The notes: generated by a model from the sequence alone, not told the origin. A DNA stretch of 64,000 nucleotides from CAVVXX01 sp963707975 (GCA_963707975.1 OY970177.1:1364001-1428000); one strand, 5' to 3'; counted from the stretch's first letter, positions 16,785 through 25,916 are shown. Translations and numbers: made by a program.

Positions 16785-18149
16785 ATGACACTCAAAATTA
16801 GCTTCTTCGGCGGCGTGGGGACGGTAACCGGTTCCAATTATCTGCTCGAAGCCGACGGCAAGCGTATCCTGCTTGAGTGCGGACTGTTCCAGGGCTTCAA
16901 GACATTGCGGCTGCGAAATTGGGCGCCGTTTCCCGTACCGCCTTCAAGCATCGATGCCGTGGTGTTGAGCCATGCCCATATCGATCATTCGGGGCGCATT
17001 CCACTGCTCGTCAAGCAGGGCTTCAAGGGGCGCGTATACGCCACCGATGCGACGCGCGACCTATGCGCGATTCTTCTCCCCGACAGCGGACATCTGCAAG
17101 AAAAAGACGCCGAATTCGCCAATCGCCACGGCTTCTCGAAACACAAGCCGGCCCTACCCCTTTACACGCTCGATGACGCCCGGCGCTGTTTATCGAGCTT
17201 TCGCGCCGAGCCGTTCGAAAAGGCGTTTGTAGCGGCGGACAGATTTGAAGTGAAATTCCATTTTGCAGGACACATTCTGGGTGCGGCAATAGTGGAAATC
17301 CGCTGCGGCTCCGTTTCGCTCGCATTCTCGGGCGATCTTGGCCGGCCAAATGATTGCATGCTGCCCGATCCGGCACGCATTGCCGCAGCCGATTATCTGC
17401 TGGTTGAATCCACCTATGGCGACCGGCTGCACGAGACGCGCGACCCTGAAGATGAGCTGGCTGAAATTATCAACCGCACGGTGGCGCGCAGCGGCAGCGT
17501 GCTGATTCCTTCTTTCGCGGTGGGACGCGCACAGGCCTTGCTTTATCATCTCTACAGATTGAAAACGGCATCGCGCATTCCCGGCCTGCCCATTTTTCTC
17601 GACAGTCCGATGGCGATCGATGCCAGCACGATTTTCCGCGGCCACCCGGAAGATCACAAATTGAGCCCGGACGAGCTGTGCAATGCCTTCGGTATCGCGC
17701 GTTATTTGCAGACCCCGGAAGAATCGAAATCTCTCAACAGCAATCTGGCGCCCAAGATCATCATTTCTGCCAGCGGCATGGCAACTGGAGGGCGTGTGTT
17801 GCATCATCTCGAGCGCATGGCGTCCGATCAGCGCAACACCATACTGTTTGCAGGTTACCAGGCAGGCGGCACGCGCGGCGCGGCCATGATGGGCGGCGCG
17901 AAACAGATAAAGATTCATGGCCGCTATATTCCGGTGAATGCCGAGGTGGATAATCTGCACATGCTTTCCGCGCATGCCGACGCGGGCGAAATCATGGGCT
18001 GGCTGAAAGATTTTGCGCGGCCACCGAAGAAAACTTTTATCGTACATGGCGAACCCGTGGCCACGGATGCGCTGCGGCACCGTATAGAAGAGGAGTTGCA
18101 CTGGAATGTCGAAGTGCCCGAATACAAGGAAGAAGCGACGCTGACGTGA
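16785..18149 (+). CDS. MBL-fold beta-CASP ribonuclease-like protein (RNA-specificity domain)
   Basis: About 454 residues. Metallo-beta-lactamase motifs: 'VVLSHAHIDHSGRIP' (HxHxDH), 'FHFAGHILGAAIV' and 'LAFSGDLGRP'. The beta-CASP domain is inserted after 'LLVESTYGDRLH', and the C-terminal RMBL segment has 'HADAGEIMGWLKDF' and 'FIVHGEP'. This is the CPSF73-like exonuclease group, which degrades or trims RNA in the cytoplasm. Start is ATG at 16785 (GGCGGA four bases upstream); an in-frame GTG lies at 16773. First gene of a tightly overlapping three-gene operon (GTGA overlap with the next). Confidence 0.92.
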   Translation: MTLKISFFGGVGTVTGSNYLLEADGKRILLECGLFQGFKTLRLRNWAPFPVPPSSIDAVVLSHAHIDHSGRIPLLVKQGFKGRVYATDATRDLCAILLPDSGHLQEKDAEFANRHGFSKHKPALPLYTLDDARRCLSSFRAEPFEKAFVAADRFEVKFHFAGHILGAAIVEIRCGSVSLAFSGDLGRPNDCMLPDPARIAAADYLLVESTYGDRLHETRDPEDELAEIINRTVARSGSVLIPSFAVGRAQALLYHLYRLKTASRIPGLPIFLDSPMAIDASTIFRGHPEDHKLSPDELCNAFGIARYLQTPEESKSLNSNLAPKIIISASGMATGGRVLHHLERMASDQRNTILFAGYQAGGTRGAAMMGGAKQIKIHGRYIPVNAEVDNLHMLSAHADAGEIMGWLKDFARPPKKTFIVHGEPVATDALRHRIEEELHWNVEVPEYKEEATLT

Positions 18150-19693
18150 ATAAGGAAAAAAACCACTCCGTCACTCCTGGCAAAGCGCCCGAAGCGTTGC
18201 GCCTGGCCGCGCGCAGGATCGGCATCGATACGCAGCACGAAGCCGTCGTTTTTGTGCGCGAAGACAGTTATGTGCGGCGTTCTGAAGGGTTTGCGGCGCA
18301 CGCCCGCGTCGAACTGCACTACGGCGAGCGCACGATCATTGCCACGCTCTACGAGATAAAAGGTGAAGTCATCGGCCGTGGCGAGATAGGGCTATCGGAA
18401 GCCGCCTGGCGGCGGTTGGGCGTCAGCGAAGGCGACGCGATTGCCATCGCCCATCCGCAGCCTCTCGAATCCATGAGCAGCGTGCGGCGCAAGATTTTCG
18501 GCGAACGGCTTCATGACGATGAAATGAAAAACATACTCACCGACATCACCGCTGGGCGTTATTCCAATATCGAGCTTTCCTCGTTTATCACTGCCTGCTC
18601 GGCCTGCGCGCTTGAGCCGGACGAGGTCATTGGACTTACGCGGGCAATGGTCAATGTCGGCGAGCGCATTACCTGGGATCACAGCCCCATCGTTGACAAG
18701 CACAGCGTCGGCGGGCTTCCCGGCAACCGTTCCACGCCCATCATTGTGTCCATCGTCGCATGCACCGGGTTGACGATGCCGAAAACTTCCTCGCGCGCGA
18801 TCACTTCTCCTTCGGGCACCGCAGACAGCATGGAAACGCTGGCGCCGGTCAACCTCGACCTTTCGCGCATGCGCCGCGTGGTCGAGCAGGAGGGCGGCTG
18901 CATCATCTGGGGCGGCACGGTGCAGTTGAGCCCCGCCGACGATATTCTCATCCGCGTCGAACGCGCGCTCGATATTGACAGTGAGGGCCAGCTGGTCGCC
19001 TCGGTGTTATCAAAAAAAATCGCGGCGGGCTCCACACATGTCATTCTCGACATGCCCGTGGGGCCTACAGCCAAGGTGCGAAGCGAAAAATCGGCGCGCA
19101 TGTTGACGCAGAGCCTTACCGATGTCGCTACCGCTTTCGGACTCAAAGTGCGCACGCTTGTCGCCGATGGGCGGCAACCCGTGGGCCGCGGCATCGGTCC
19201 CGCGCTCGAAGCCCGCGACGTGCTTGCCGTGTTGCAAAACGAAGCCAGTGCACCAAAGGATTTGCGCGCGCGTTCGTTGGCGCTGTCGGGAGGACTTATC
19301 GAGCTCGCGGGCAAAGCGGCGTCAGGACAAGGCAGCGCCATGGCAGCAGAAATCCTTGCTGATGGCCGCGCTTGGGCGAAGTTTCAGCGCATCTGCGCAG
19401 CGCAAGGCGGCATGCGCACGCCGCCGCACTCGCGCCATCAGCGCCCGATTGCTGCCAACGCTGCCGGTACCGTCTTGGAGATAAATAACCGGCGGCTCGC
19501 GCGCATTGCCAAACTTGCCGGCGCGCCCGACGCCAAGGCGGCGGGGCTTGAACTTCACGTGCGCCTCGGCGATCGGGTCGAAAGTGGACAGCCGCTGTTC
19601 ACCGTGCACGCAGATACGCCCGGCGAATTCGCCTATGCGCTTGACTATACGGCGAATATAGTAGGCGACGTGATCAGAATAGGCGCCCCGTGA
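18146..19693 (+). CDS. Thymidine phosphorylase-like / AMP phosphorylase family protein
   Basis: 515 residues: an N-terminal extra domain (1-95), then a nucleoside phosphorylase core with 'DKHSVGGLPGNRSTP', 'KTSSRAITSPSGTADSMETL' and 'GGCIIWGGTVQLSPADD', and a C-terminal pyrimidine-phosphorylase domain. The length and N-terminal extension match the second thymidine phosphorylase type, which resembles archaeal AMP phosphorylase (AMP + Pi to ribose-1,5-bisphosphate + adenine). Actual substrate is uncertain. GTG start overlapping the upstream stop as GTGA, and the same overlap with the PRPP synthetase downstream. Confidence 0.9.
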   Translation: MNKEKNHSVTPGKAPEALRLAARRIGIDTQHEAVVFVREDSYVRRSEGFAAHARVELHYGERTIIATLYEIKGEVIGRGEIGLSEAAWRRLGVSEGDAIAIAHPQPLESMSSVRRKIFGERLHDDEMKNILTDITAGRYSNIELSSFITACSACALEPDEVIGLTRAMVNVGERITWDHSPIVDKHSVGGLPGNRSTPIIVSIVACTGLTMPKTSSRAITSPSGTADSMETLAPVNLDLSRMRRVVEQEGGCIIWGGTVQLSPADDILIRVERALDIDSEGQLVASVLSKKIAAGSTHVILDMPVGPTAKVRSEKSARMLTQSLTDVATAFGLKVRTLVADGRQPVGRGIGPALEARDVLAVLQNEASAPKDLRARSLALSGGLIELAGKAASGQGSAMAAEILADGRAWAKFQRICAAQGGMRTPPHSRHQRPIAANAAGTVLEINNRRLARIAKLAGAPDAKAAGLELHVRLGDRVESGQPLFTVHADTPGEFAYALDYTANIVGDVIRIGAP

Positions 19694-20580
19694 CGCCTGT
19701 TCTTTTCCCCCTACCGGGAAACGAGGCCGCCACCCGGCGCATTGCCGATGCGAGTGGCATTGAACTGGGTGCGCTTGAAATCCGGCAATTTCCCGACGGC
19801 GAAACCTATCTCCGTTATCCCAATTCCGTTGCAGGCCGTTCCGTCATCCTGTTCTGCACACTCGATCGGCCCGACACTAAATTCCTGCCGCTGGTTTTTG
19901 CGGCATCGGCTGCGCGCGAACTCAAGGCCGTGCGCGTGGGCCTTGTCGCGCCCTATCTTGCCTATATGCGCCAAGACCGAAACTTCCGTGCCGGTGAAGC
20001 GGTCACCTCGGCGATCTTCGCGCGGCTGTTGTCCGCAAACCTTGATTGGCTTGTCGCCATCGACCCGCATCTTCACCGCATCCACGCCTTGGGCGAAATC
20101 TACGCGGTTCCGTCGCACGTGGTACACGTGGCGCCGTTGATCTCGGCCTGGATCAAGGCGCAAATTGCCCAGCCTTTGTTAATCGGGCCCGACGCCGAAA
20201 GCGCGCAATGGGTTGGCGAAGTAGCGCGTGACGCGGGCGCGCCCTTTCTGGTGCTGCAGAAAACGCGGCGTGGCGACCGCGAAGTCGTAGAATCCATCCC
20301 CGAGGTTGCGCGCTGGCGCGGATTTACGCCTGTGCTTGTTGACGACATCGTTTCCACGGGGCGCACAATGATTGAAGCTATCCGCCATCTTAAGAATACG
20401 GGCTTGGCCGCGCCAGTTTGCATCGCCGTTCATCCGGTTTTTGCTGGCAGCGCTTTGCGTGAATTGCGTGAAGCCGGCGCGGAGAAAATAGTTTCCACCA
20501 ACACGATTGCGCACGAAACCAACGCCATCGATGTGACAGCCCTGCTTATTCCCGCGATCAAAGAATTATCCGGCCTCTAG
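19690..20580 (+). CDS. Ribose-phosphate pyrophosphokinase (PRPP synthetase) paralogue
   Basis: 296 residues, slightly shorter than housekeeping Prs (about 310-315). Visible motifs: 'FPDGETYLRYP', 'YLAYMRQDRNFRAGEAV' (ATP-binding loop with RQD), 'AIDPHLHRI' (Mg/ATP His) and the PRPP loop 'VLVDDIVSTGRTMIEA'. It converts ribose-5-phosphate and ATP to PRPP. GTG start overlaps the phosphorylase stop (GTGA). Its place in an operon with a nuclease and a nucleotide phosphorylase suggests a specialised salvage enzyme and not the main Prs. Confidence 0.9.
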   Translation: MTPVLFPLPGNEAATRRIADASGIELGALEIRQFPDGETYLRYPNSVAGRSVILFCTLDRPDTKFLPLVFAASAARELKAVRVGLVAPYLAYMRQDRNFRAGEAVTSAIFARLLSANLDWLVAIDPHLHRIHALGEIYAVPSHVVHVAPLISAWIKAQIAQPLLIGPDAESAQWVGEVARDAGAPFLVLQKTRRGDREVVESIPEVARWRGFTPVLVDDIVSTGRTMIEAIRHLKNTGLAAPVCIAVHPVFAGSALRELREAGAEKIVSTNTIAHETNAIDVTALLIPAIKELSGL

Positions 20581-20632
20581 TGCGATGCACAGGTGTGGGC
20601 GGCGGCACGACTCTAAGTCGCGCGCCTCTTGA

Positions 20633-20734
20633 TCACTTGCGGTTCTTGGAATCGTCGCTTTCCAGCCACATGGCGTTGAGTATGGCGAAGCTGCAGGCCA
20701 GTCCCAAACCCAATACCCAGGAGAAATACCACAT
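20633..20734 (-). CDS. cydX: Cytochrome bd oxidase small subunit CydX
   Basis: A 33-residue ORF starting at the ATG at 20734, 12 bases after the cydB stop. It reads MWYFSWVLGLGLACSFAILN followed by 'AMWLESDDSKNRK'. This has the family pattern MWYFxWxLG, one transmembrane helix, a conserved Glu after 'NAMW', and a polar C-terminal tail. CydX stabilises the haem-containing CydAB core in the inner membrane. Length and position (directly after cydB) are as in proteobacterial cyd operons. Confidence 0.92.
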   Translation of the reverse strand: MWYFSWVLGLGLACSFAILNAMWLESDDSKNRK

Positions 20735-20746
20735 GGCGCGTGCCCC

Positions 20747-21898
20747 TCAGTAAGCGTTGTCGTTGGATTCGATTTCGACCGTCGTCACTTTGCCCCACAT
20801 GACGCGGTAGACCCATGCGGTGTAAGCAAGAATGATAGGCACGAAAATAATTGCGGCAATCAGCATAATGAAAAGCGTTGTCGGACTTGACGAGGCGTCG
20901 AACACCGTCAGGCTTTGCGAAGGATTGGTGGACGACGGCAACAGGAAGGGAAAAACCGATAACCCCGCGGTGCTGATGATCCCAGCCACGGAAAGCGCGC
21001 TGGCGATGAAGGCGAGACCCGCTTTGCGCAGGCGCAACAAAACAAAAGCGCCGATCGCACCGGCGAAGCCCAGGATGGGCGCCAGCAACATCCACGGATG
21101 GGCGCCGTAATTGGCGAGCCATTCGCCTCCCTCGCGCGCGACAGTCTTCAGCAGCGGGTTGGATGGCCCGTCCCCCACAAAAGCGGACGTCACGGCATAA
21201 CCATCAATGCCATAGCCAACCCAGAATCCGCCTGCCGCGAAAAGTGCGACCAGAACGAGGGCCGCTATGCTGCCGTAATTGCGCGCGCACTCGGCAATGG
21301 CGCCCGAGGTTTTCACCGTTAGCCAGGCGCTGCCATGCACGATCAGCATGACGACACTTACCAGCCCACAGAGCAGCGCGAAGGGATTGAGCAGGCCGAA
21401 CAACCCGCCTTCATAAATGGGGCGCAATGAATCCGCTTCGTAATGGAATGGCACGCCTTCGATGACATTGCCGAAAGCCACGCCGAAAATCAGCGAGGGC
21501 ACCAGGCCGCCCACGAACAGCGCCCAATCCCATATGGCGCGCCAGAGCGGGCCAGGCATTTTGGAGCGATACTTGAAGCCCACGGGGCGCAGGATCAGCG
21601 CCGTCAGCACCAGGAACATCGCCAGATAAAAACCGGAGAAGCTGAGCGCATAAAGATACGGCCAGGCCGCAAAAATTGCCCCGCCGCCCGTGATGAACCA
21701 CACCTGGTTGCCTTCCCAGACAGGACCCACGGTGTTGATGACGATGCGCCGCTCGCCATCGTTACGCGCGACAAAGGGCAGCAGCATACCGGCGCCGAGA
21801 TCGAAGCCATCGGCAATGGCGAAACCGATCAGCAGCACGCCCAGAAGCAGCCACCACAGGATGCGGAGCGTTTCGTAATCGAAAGGAATGGGCGGCAT
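20747..21898 (-). CDS. cydB: Cytochrome bd ubiquinol oxidase subunit II
   Basis: 383 residues, multi-pass membrane protein: 'LRILWWLLLGVLLIGFAIAD', 'GFDLGAGMLLPFV' and 'VWEGNQVWFITGGGAIFAAWP' are the conserved CydB N-terminal region. With CydA it forms the quinol-oxidising, high-affinity O2 reductase. The ATG at 21898 has GGAG six bases upstream and gives the normal N-terminus; the upstream in-frame ATG at 21973 lies inside cydA. Ten bases downstream of cydA and upstream of cydX. Confidence 0.96.
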   Translation of the reverse strand: MPPIPFDYETLRILWWLLLGVLLIGFAIADGFDLGAGMLLPFVARNDGERRIVINTVGPVWEGNQVWFITGGGAIFAAWPYLYALSFSGFYLAMFLVLTALILRPVGFKYRSKMPGPLWRAIWDWALFVGGLVPSLIFGVAFGNVIEGVPFHYEADSLRPIYEGGLFGLLNPFALLCGLVSVVMLIVHGSAWLTVKTSGAIAECARNYGSIAALVLVALFAAGGFWVGYGIDGYAVTSAFVGDGPSNPLLKTVAREGGEWLANYGAHPWMLLAPILGFAGAIGAFVLLRLRKAGLAFIASALSVAGIISTAGLSVFPFLLPSSTNPSQSLTVFDASSSPTTLFIMLIAAIIFVPIILAYTAWVYRVMWGKVTTVEIESNDNAY

Positions 21899-21908
21899 GG
21901 TGTTGCTC

Positions 21909-23465
21909 CTATTGCGCAGGCAGGGCTTGAGCGGGCGCGGGTGCCAGATAGCCGTCTGGGCCAAGTCGCACATATTTGAGCATCAGGTAGACATCGACGA
22001 TGAGGAGCGCCGTATAGAACACGGCGAAACCTGCGAGCGAAAATAACACGTTCGACGCTGGCACATTTGAAACGGCCACGAATGTCGGCAGCACGCTGTC
22101 GATTGCCCAGGGCTGGCGGCCATATTCTGCTACGATCCAGCCGAGTTCGGCCGCGATCCAGGGCAGCGGCAGGCTCCACAGCGCCACCTCCATCATCCAG
22201 CGGGTGGTATGCAGCTTGCGCCTGGCCGAGAGATAAAACGCGTAAGCGAACAGCGCGATAAAGAAGAAGCCGAGCCCCACCATGAAGCGGAAGGCCCAGA
22301 ACAAAGTCGCCACATCTGGTACAGTGTTCCAGGCGGCCTTGTCAATTTCTTCCGGCGTCGCGTTTTCGATGTCGGGGCGATAGCGCTTCAAGAGCAGCGC
22401 GAAGCCCAGATCGCGCCAGCCCTGGGCCACTGTGGCCCTGGCAGCGACATCGTCCTTATTCGCACGCAAGGCTGCCAGCGCCTGATAGACCTCAATGCCA
22501 TGCACGATGCGTGCCTTGTTTTCGTTCACCAGATCGTTGATGCCAGGCACTGGTTTGTCGAAAGAACGCGTGGCAATCAGGCCGAGCATCCAGGGCATCG
22601 AGACTTTTTCGTGCGTCGCCTTCTGCTCGCGGTCGGGAAAACCAAACACGGTGAAACTCGCGGGTGGTTTTTCAGTTTCCCACATTGCCTCGATGGCGGC
22701 GATCTTCATGCGCTGATTTTCGCCCGTGGTATAACCGCTTTCATCGCCAAGCACGACGACCGACAACGCCGAAGCCAAGCCGAAACTCGCAGCCACCGTG
22801 AGCGAGCGCTTGGCGAATTCGATATTACGCCCGCGCAGGATGAAATAGGCGCTGATGGCCAGCACGAAGATGGAGCCGGTGACATAGCCCGCGCTTACGG
22901 TATGCACGAATTTCGCCTGCGCCACAGGATTGAAGAACAGATCCCAGAATGAAGTGATTTCCATGCGCATGGTGTCGGGGTTGAACACAGCGCCAACCGG
23001 ATTCTGCATCCAGCCATTGGCGATCAGAATCCACAGCGCCGACAGATTGGTGCCGAGCGCCAGCAGCCAGGTCACTGCCAGATGCTGCACGCGGCTAAGT
23101 CGGTTCCAGCCGAAGAAAAAGACGCCGACAAAAGTCGCTTCCAGAAAGAACGCCATCAGCCCTTCGATGGCCAAGGGCGCTCCAAAAATGTCGCCGACAT
23201 AATGGCTGTAATAGGCCCAGTTGGTGCCGAACTGGAATTCCATGGTGATGCCGGTGGCGACACCCATGGCGAAATTGATGCCGAACAGCGCGCCCCAAAA
23301 CTTTGTCATCTCGCGCCAGATGGCGCGCCCTGTCATGACATAAACGCTTTCAATGATGGCGAGCAGGAAGGAAAGCCCTAACGTCAACGGCACAAACAGG
23401 AAGTGATAAAGCGCGGTCAACGCGAATTGCAACCGCGACAAGTCCACCACGGTCATGTCGGTCAT
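21909..23465 (-). CDS. cydA: Cytochrome bd ubiquinol oxidase subunit I
   Basis: 518 residues. Haem-ligand regions are visible: His near residue 21 ('TALYHFLFVPLTLG'), 'LEATFVGVFFFGWNRLS' (Glu pair for haem b595/d), 'KFVHTVSAGYVTGS' (His), and the quinol-loop start 'GDESGYTTGENQRMK'. 'GWIVAEYGRQPW' is the CydA signature. At 518 residues it is the long Q-loop type, like E. coli CydA (522). Its ATG overlaps the stop of cydP (ATGA), and AAGGAA lies six bases upstream. No obvious FNR box was found in the 400 bases upstream of the operon. Confidence 0.97.
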   Translation of the reverse strand: MTDMTVVDLSRLQFALTALYHFLFVPLTLGLSFLLAIIESVYVMTGRAIWREMTKFWGALFGINFAMGVATGITMEFQFGTNWAYYSHYVGDIFGAPLAIEGLMAFFLEATFVGVFFFGWNRLSRVQHLAVTWLLALGTNLSALWILIANGWMQNPVGAVFNPDTMRMEITSFWDLFFNPVAQAKFVHTVSAGYVTGSIFVLAISAYFILRGRNIEFAKRSLTVAASFGLASALSVVVLGDESGYTTGENQRMKIAAIEAMWETEKPPASFTVFGFPDREQKATHEKVSMPWMLGLIATRSFDKPVPGINDLVNENKARIVHGIEVYQALAALRANKDDVAARATVAQGWRDLGFALLLKRYRPDIENATPEEIDKAAWNTVPDVATLFWAFRFMVGLGFFFIALFAYAFYLSARRKLHTTRWMMEVALWSLPLPWIAAELGWIVAEYGRQPWAIDSVLPTFVAVSNVPASNVLFSLAGFAVFYTALLIVDVYLMLKYVRLGPDGYLAPAPAQALPAQ

Positions 23466-23620
23466 TTTGGATTCCTTTCCGGTCCGGCATTGGGCGAAAG
23501 GAGATGACTCGCGACCACGTTGCTATTCACAAACATACGCTCGGCTGGGCCAAAGAAAAGATAGAAAATCGCAATCAGCGCCATAAGCTTGAGTATAAGC
23601 GCGAAAGAAATGTTGCGCAT
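23462..23620 (-). CDS. cydP: CydP-like small membrane protein, first gene of the cyd operon
   Basis: A 52-residue ORF whose TGA overlaps the cydA ATG by four bases. One transmembrane helix with the pattern 'SFALILKLMALIAIFYLFFG', followed by 'PAERMFVNSNVVASHLL'. This fits the CydP family (xxLxLKLxxLxxlyxxFF...hxxVdxxxvaxxLl), a putative cytochrome bd small subunit found just before cydA. Ribosome-binding site is weak (GGAG far upstream). The four-base overlap suggests coupled translation with cydA. Confidence 0.82.
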   Translation of the reverse strand: MRNISFALILKLMALIAIFYLFFGPAERMFVNSNVVASHLLSPNAGPERNPK

Positions 23621-24064
23621 GAGTGGATCACGTTTCAGCAGCTGCTCCGGATACTAGTTAAATGGTGAGTTCCTCGCACACTCTCACGCGATGATAATGG
23701 CCAAGCACGGTGAGTTGCCAGCGGGATTTACTGTTATTGGGAACTACCCATCCGCAATTTCTGGCCAGATCTTTTTCGTGCGGGCGCCAATGAATTGCCC
23801 AGTTGGCGGATGGGGTGTCCGCCCAACCTGCGCATCCCGCATAGGGAATGGTAATTCAATCACCCCAAAATAAGGCGATCAAGTAAATCACCACTGCATA
23901 ACTTTTAATAGCCTGGTGCCATTGCGAATGTAGGCTTATCGCCATAAGTGGACATTTCCGTCAGGTACCCCGAGTGGCTTCTAGATTCTCTGACTCCATA
24001 TGGCAGCCGTAACCACTGAGATTTGGGCAACTGGTTCGTCTTGCCATGTTGTTTCTGAGACAAA
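23621..24064. other. Intergenic region between cyd operon and YncE-like gene
   Basis: 444 bases without a convincing gene. It must hold the cyd promoter at its left end. It contains an imperfect GGCGGA...TCCGCC repeat (about 23803-23822) and the first dispersed TGTCCGCTT-type element (23927-23956). A 60-codon ORF at 23691-23873 has no family resemblance and no ribosome-binding site, so I do not call it. GC content drops clearly in this region compared with sequence to the left. Confidence 0.6.
23927..23956. repeat. TGTCCGCTT-type palindrome, copy 1 (degenerate)
   Basis: AATGTAGGCTT-ATCGCCAT-AAGTGGACATT: an imperfect inverted repeat of 11 + 8 + 11 bases, matching the consensus AATGTCCGCTT-N8-AAGCGGACATT shared with nine other sites in this window. 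Confidence 0.75.
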
Positions 24065-25111
24065 TTAATTCTCAGTAGTGGGTTCCAGCACCAGTAATTT
24101 CAACGAGTTCGGCAAGAAAGTAACGTGCGGGCGGCCGCCTGGCGACGATGGCGGATCAGTTTTCACAATATCGGCCGCAGGAAGGAAAAGCCGGCCGGTC
24201 TTGGGGTCTATTGCTATAGTTCGCGCGCTGGGTGTCGTCGGCACGGTTGCGAGGACTTCAAAATGATCGGCGTCCCGCTCGTGAATGACGCTTAGTGTTC
24301 CTTCGCGGTTTGAACTAATAACCAAATTGCGCACCGGATCAAACGCGGCACCGTCACTCCCGCTGCCAATGGGCAGAGTTGCAATATCCCTGCCGTTATC
24401 AGCGTCAACGACGACCATTTGATTATTGGCGCATGTCGCAAACACGCGATGGTTTTTGCCGTCGACAGCAATTCCATGAGGCTTCACACAGTCTGGCATT
24501 GGCCAATGGGCGCTAATCGTGCGTTTTAGCGTGTCAATTTCGATAATGTCGTGGTTCTCGGCTCCATCGACGAAGAGCTTTCCGTTGCCATCGGCGACAG
24601 CGGCTTCCAGCGCAGCTCCGACCAAAATTGTACCAATGGCCGCGTTGGATTTCGGATCGATCACAGTAATGGATCCGCTGTCTCCGTTGATGACGAAAAT
24701 CTCCTGGCTAGCCGGATCGAAGACGACCCCGTCTGCGTCTGGAGCGGTGGGAATCTGCTTTATGACTTTGAGCGTCTTGAGATCGAATGCGGTGGCCATA
24801 CCAGCCTTGCCGTCGTCCGTGTAGCCCAGGCCGTCTTTGGACGAAATGCCTATTCCATGCGTACCGCCCGGAAACGTTCCAATCTCGCCAGCAATCTTAC
24901 CCTTCGCTGCGTCCACCACGGTCACATGGTCGCCATGCGCGACATAGATACGATCAGTCGAAGCATCATAGGTCACATAGTCCCATCGCTCGCTACCGCC
25001 CAAGGGGATAGTCATCGCAATTTTATAGGGTACTGCCGGTTCTGCCGCTTTGGCTTGGCCAGCAAGAATGGCCAAAGCCCACACACACAATGCGAATAGC
25101 CTGAACCCCAC
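24065..25111 (-). CDS. Exported YncE/YVTN beta-propeller protein
   Basis: 348 residues with a signal peptide (cut near 'GQAKAAEP'). Beta-propeller blades include 'DRIYVAHGDHVTVVDAAKGK', 'QEIFVINGDSGSITVIDP' and 'HRVFATCANNQMVVVDAD', giving about seven blades. Such proteins are periplasmic or secreted; ligands are mostly unknown and no enzymatic motif is seen. The start is GTG at 25111, supported by GAGGAGG five bases upstream; there is no nearer ATG before the signal peptide. Divergent from the outer-membrane protein gene, with only 40 bases between starts. Confidence 0.85.
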   Translation of the reverse strand: MGFRLFALCVWALAILAGQAKAAEPAVPYKIAMTIPLGGSERWDYVTYDASTDRIYVAHGDHVTVVDAAKGKIAGEIGTFPGGTHGIGISSKDGLGYTDDGKAGMATAFDLKTLKVIKQIPTAPDADGVVFDPASQEIFVINGDSGSITVIDPKSNAAIGTILVGAALEAAVADGNGKLFVDGAENHDIIEIDTLKRTISAHWPMPDCVKPHGIAVDGKNHRVFATCANNQMVVVDADNGRDIATLPIGSGSDGAAFDPVRNLVISSNREGTLSVIHERDADHFEVLATVPTTPSARTIAIDPKTGRLFLPAADIVKTDPPSSPGGRPHVTFLPNSLKLLVLEPTTEN

Positions 25112-25151
25112 CTTGACCTCCTCGATAAATACGCATTGGACTATAGACGAT

Positions 25152-25916
25152 ATGGCCCGGATCGTTGATTCGATGGTACATTTGGTCCGTCTATCCGTAT
25201 CGGGCTGCGTAATCCTGCTGGCACTGTTCAGATCGGCCCACGCAGGACCGCCTTATTTCTCAGACGATCCCGAACCAACTGATTACGGTCACTACGAAGT
25301 CTATTCCTACACCAATGGTACGACAGCGCGCGATGCCAGCGTAGGTGAAGCGGGAATCGACTTCAACTACGGCGCTGCGCCCGATCTTCAGCTGACCCTT
25401 GTCGTGCCTGTGGCCTATGCAATTCCGGCCCATGATGATGCGACTACAGGGCTTGGTAACGTGGAGATTGCCGTAAAATATCGAATTCTTCATCAAAGCG
25501 ACACGGGATGGGATGTGGCCATTTTTCCACGACTCTTTCTGCCGAGCGGATCGAGCGCGGTGGGTGAAAGGAACGTGTCACTACTTCTACCGATTTGGTT
25601 GGGCCGGAATTGGGACAAATGGTCCACTTTCGGTGGGGGCGGATGCGTGATCAATCAGGGTGGAAAGTCGCAGGATTTCTGTTTGGCGGGGTGGGCTTTG
25701 ACTCGTCAGATACTTCCCAATTTGCAGCTTGGTTTTGAAGTTTATCACCAAACTGCCGACACAAAAGGCGGCCACGCCACCTCAGGCCTGGGCAGTGGTC
25801 TCATTTATGATCTGAATGAGCATCTACACTTGCTCGCCTCAGCAGGCCCGGGCATTCAGAATGCAGCCGAGACCGATCGCATGTCTTGGTATTTTGCCAT
25901 ATTGTTTACATACTAG
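25152..25916 (+). CDS. Putative outer-membrane beta-barrel (transporter-like) protein
   Basis: About 254 residues. Signal peptide ending near 'FRSAHA', then mature 'GPPYFSDDPEPTDYGHYEVY'. Alternating hydrophobic/polar strands, for example 'LQLTLVVPVAYAIP' and 'LGNVEIAVKYRIL', and a C-terminal aromatic end 'SWYFAILFTY' suggest a small barrel. It resembles porin-like 'transporter' proteins, but I cannot name the family. Start is uncertain: ATG at 25152 or 25173, neither with a good ribosome-binding site. The gene diverges from the YncE-like gene. Confidence 0.65.
   Translation: MARIVDSMVHLVRLSVSGCVILLALFRSAHAGPPYFSDDPEPTDYGHYEVYSYTNGTTARDASVGEAGIDFNYGAAPDLQLTLVVPVAYAIPAHDDATTGLGNVEIAVKYRILHQSDTGWDVAIFPRLFLPSGSSAVGERNVSLLLPIWLGRNWDKWSTFGGGGCVINQGGKSQDFCLAGWALTRQILPNLQLGFEVYHQTADTKGGHATSGLGSGLIYDLNEHLHLLASAGPGIQNAAETDRMSWYFAILFTY

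Noticed and set aside
20581..20632. Bidirectional terminator between the PRPP synthetase and cydX genes
   Set aside because: No inverted repeat with a T-run could be found in the 52 bases.
23861..23885. Possible FNR box upstream of cyd (TTGATCGCCTTATT on the minus strand)
   Set aside because: Only the left half-site matches; the right half has several mismatches.
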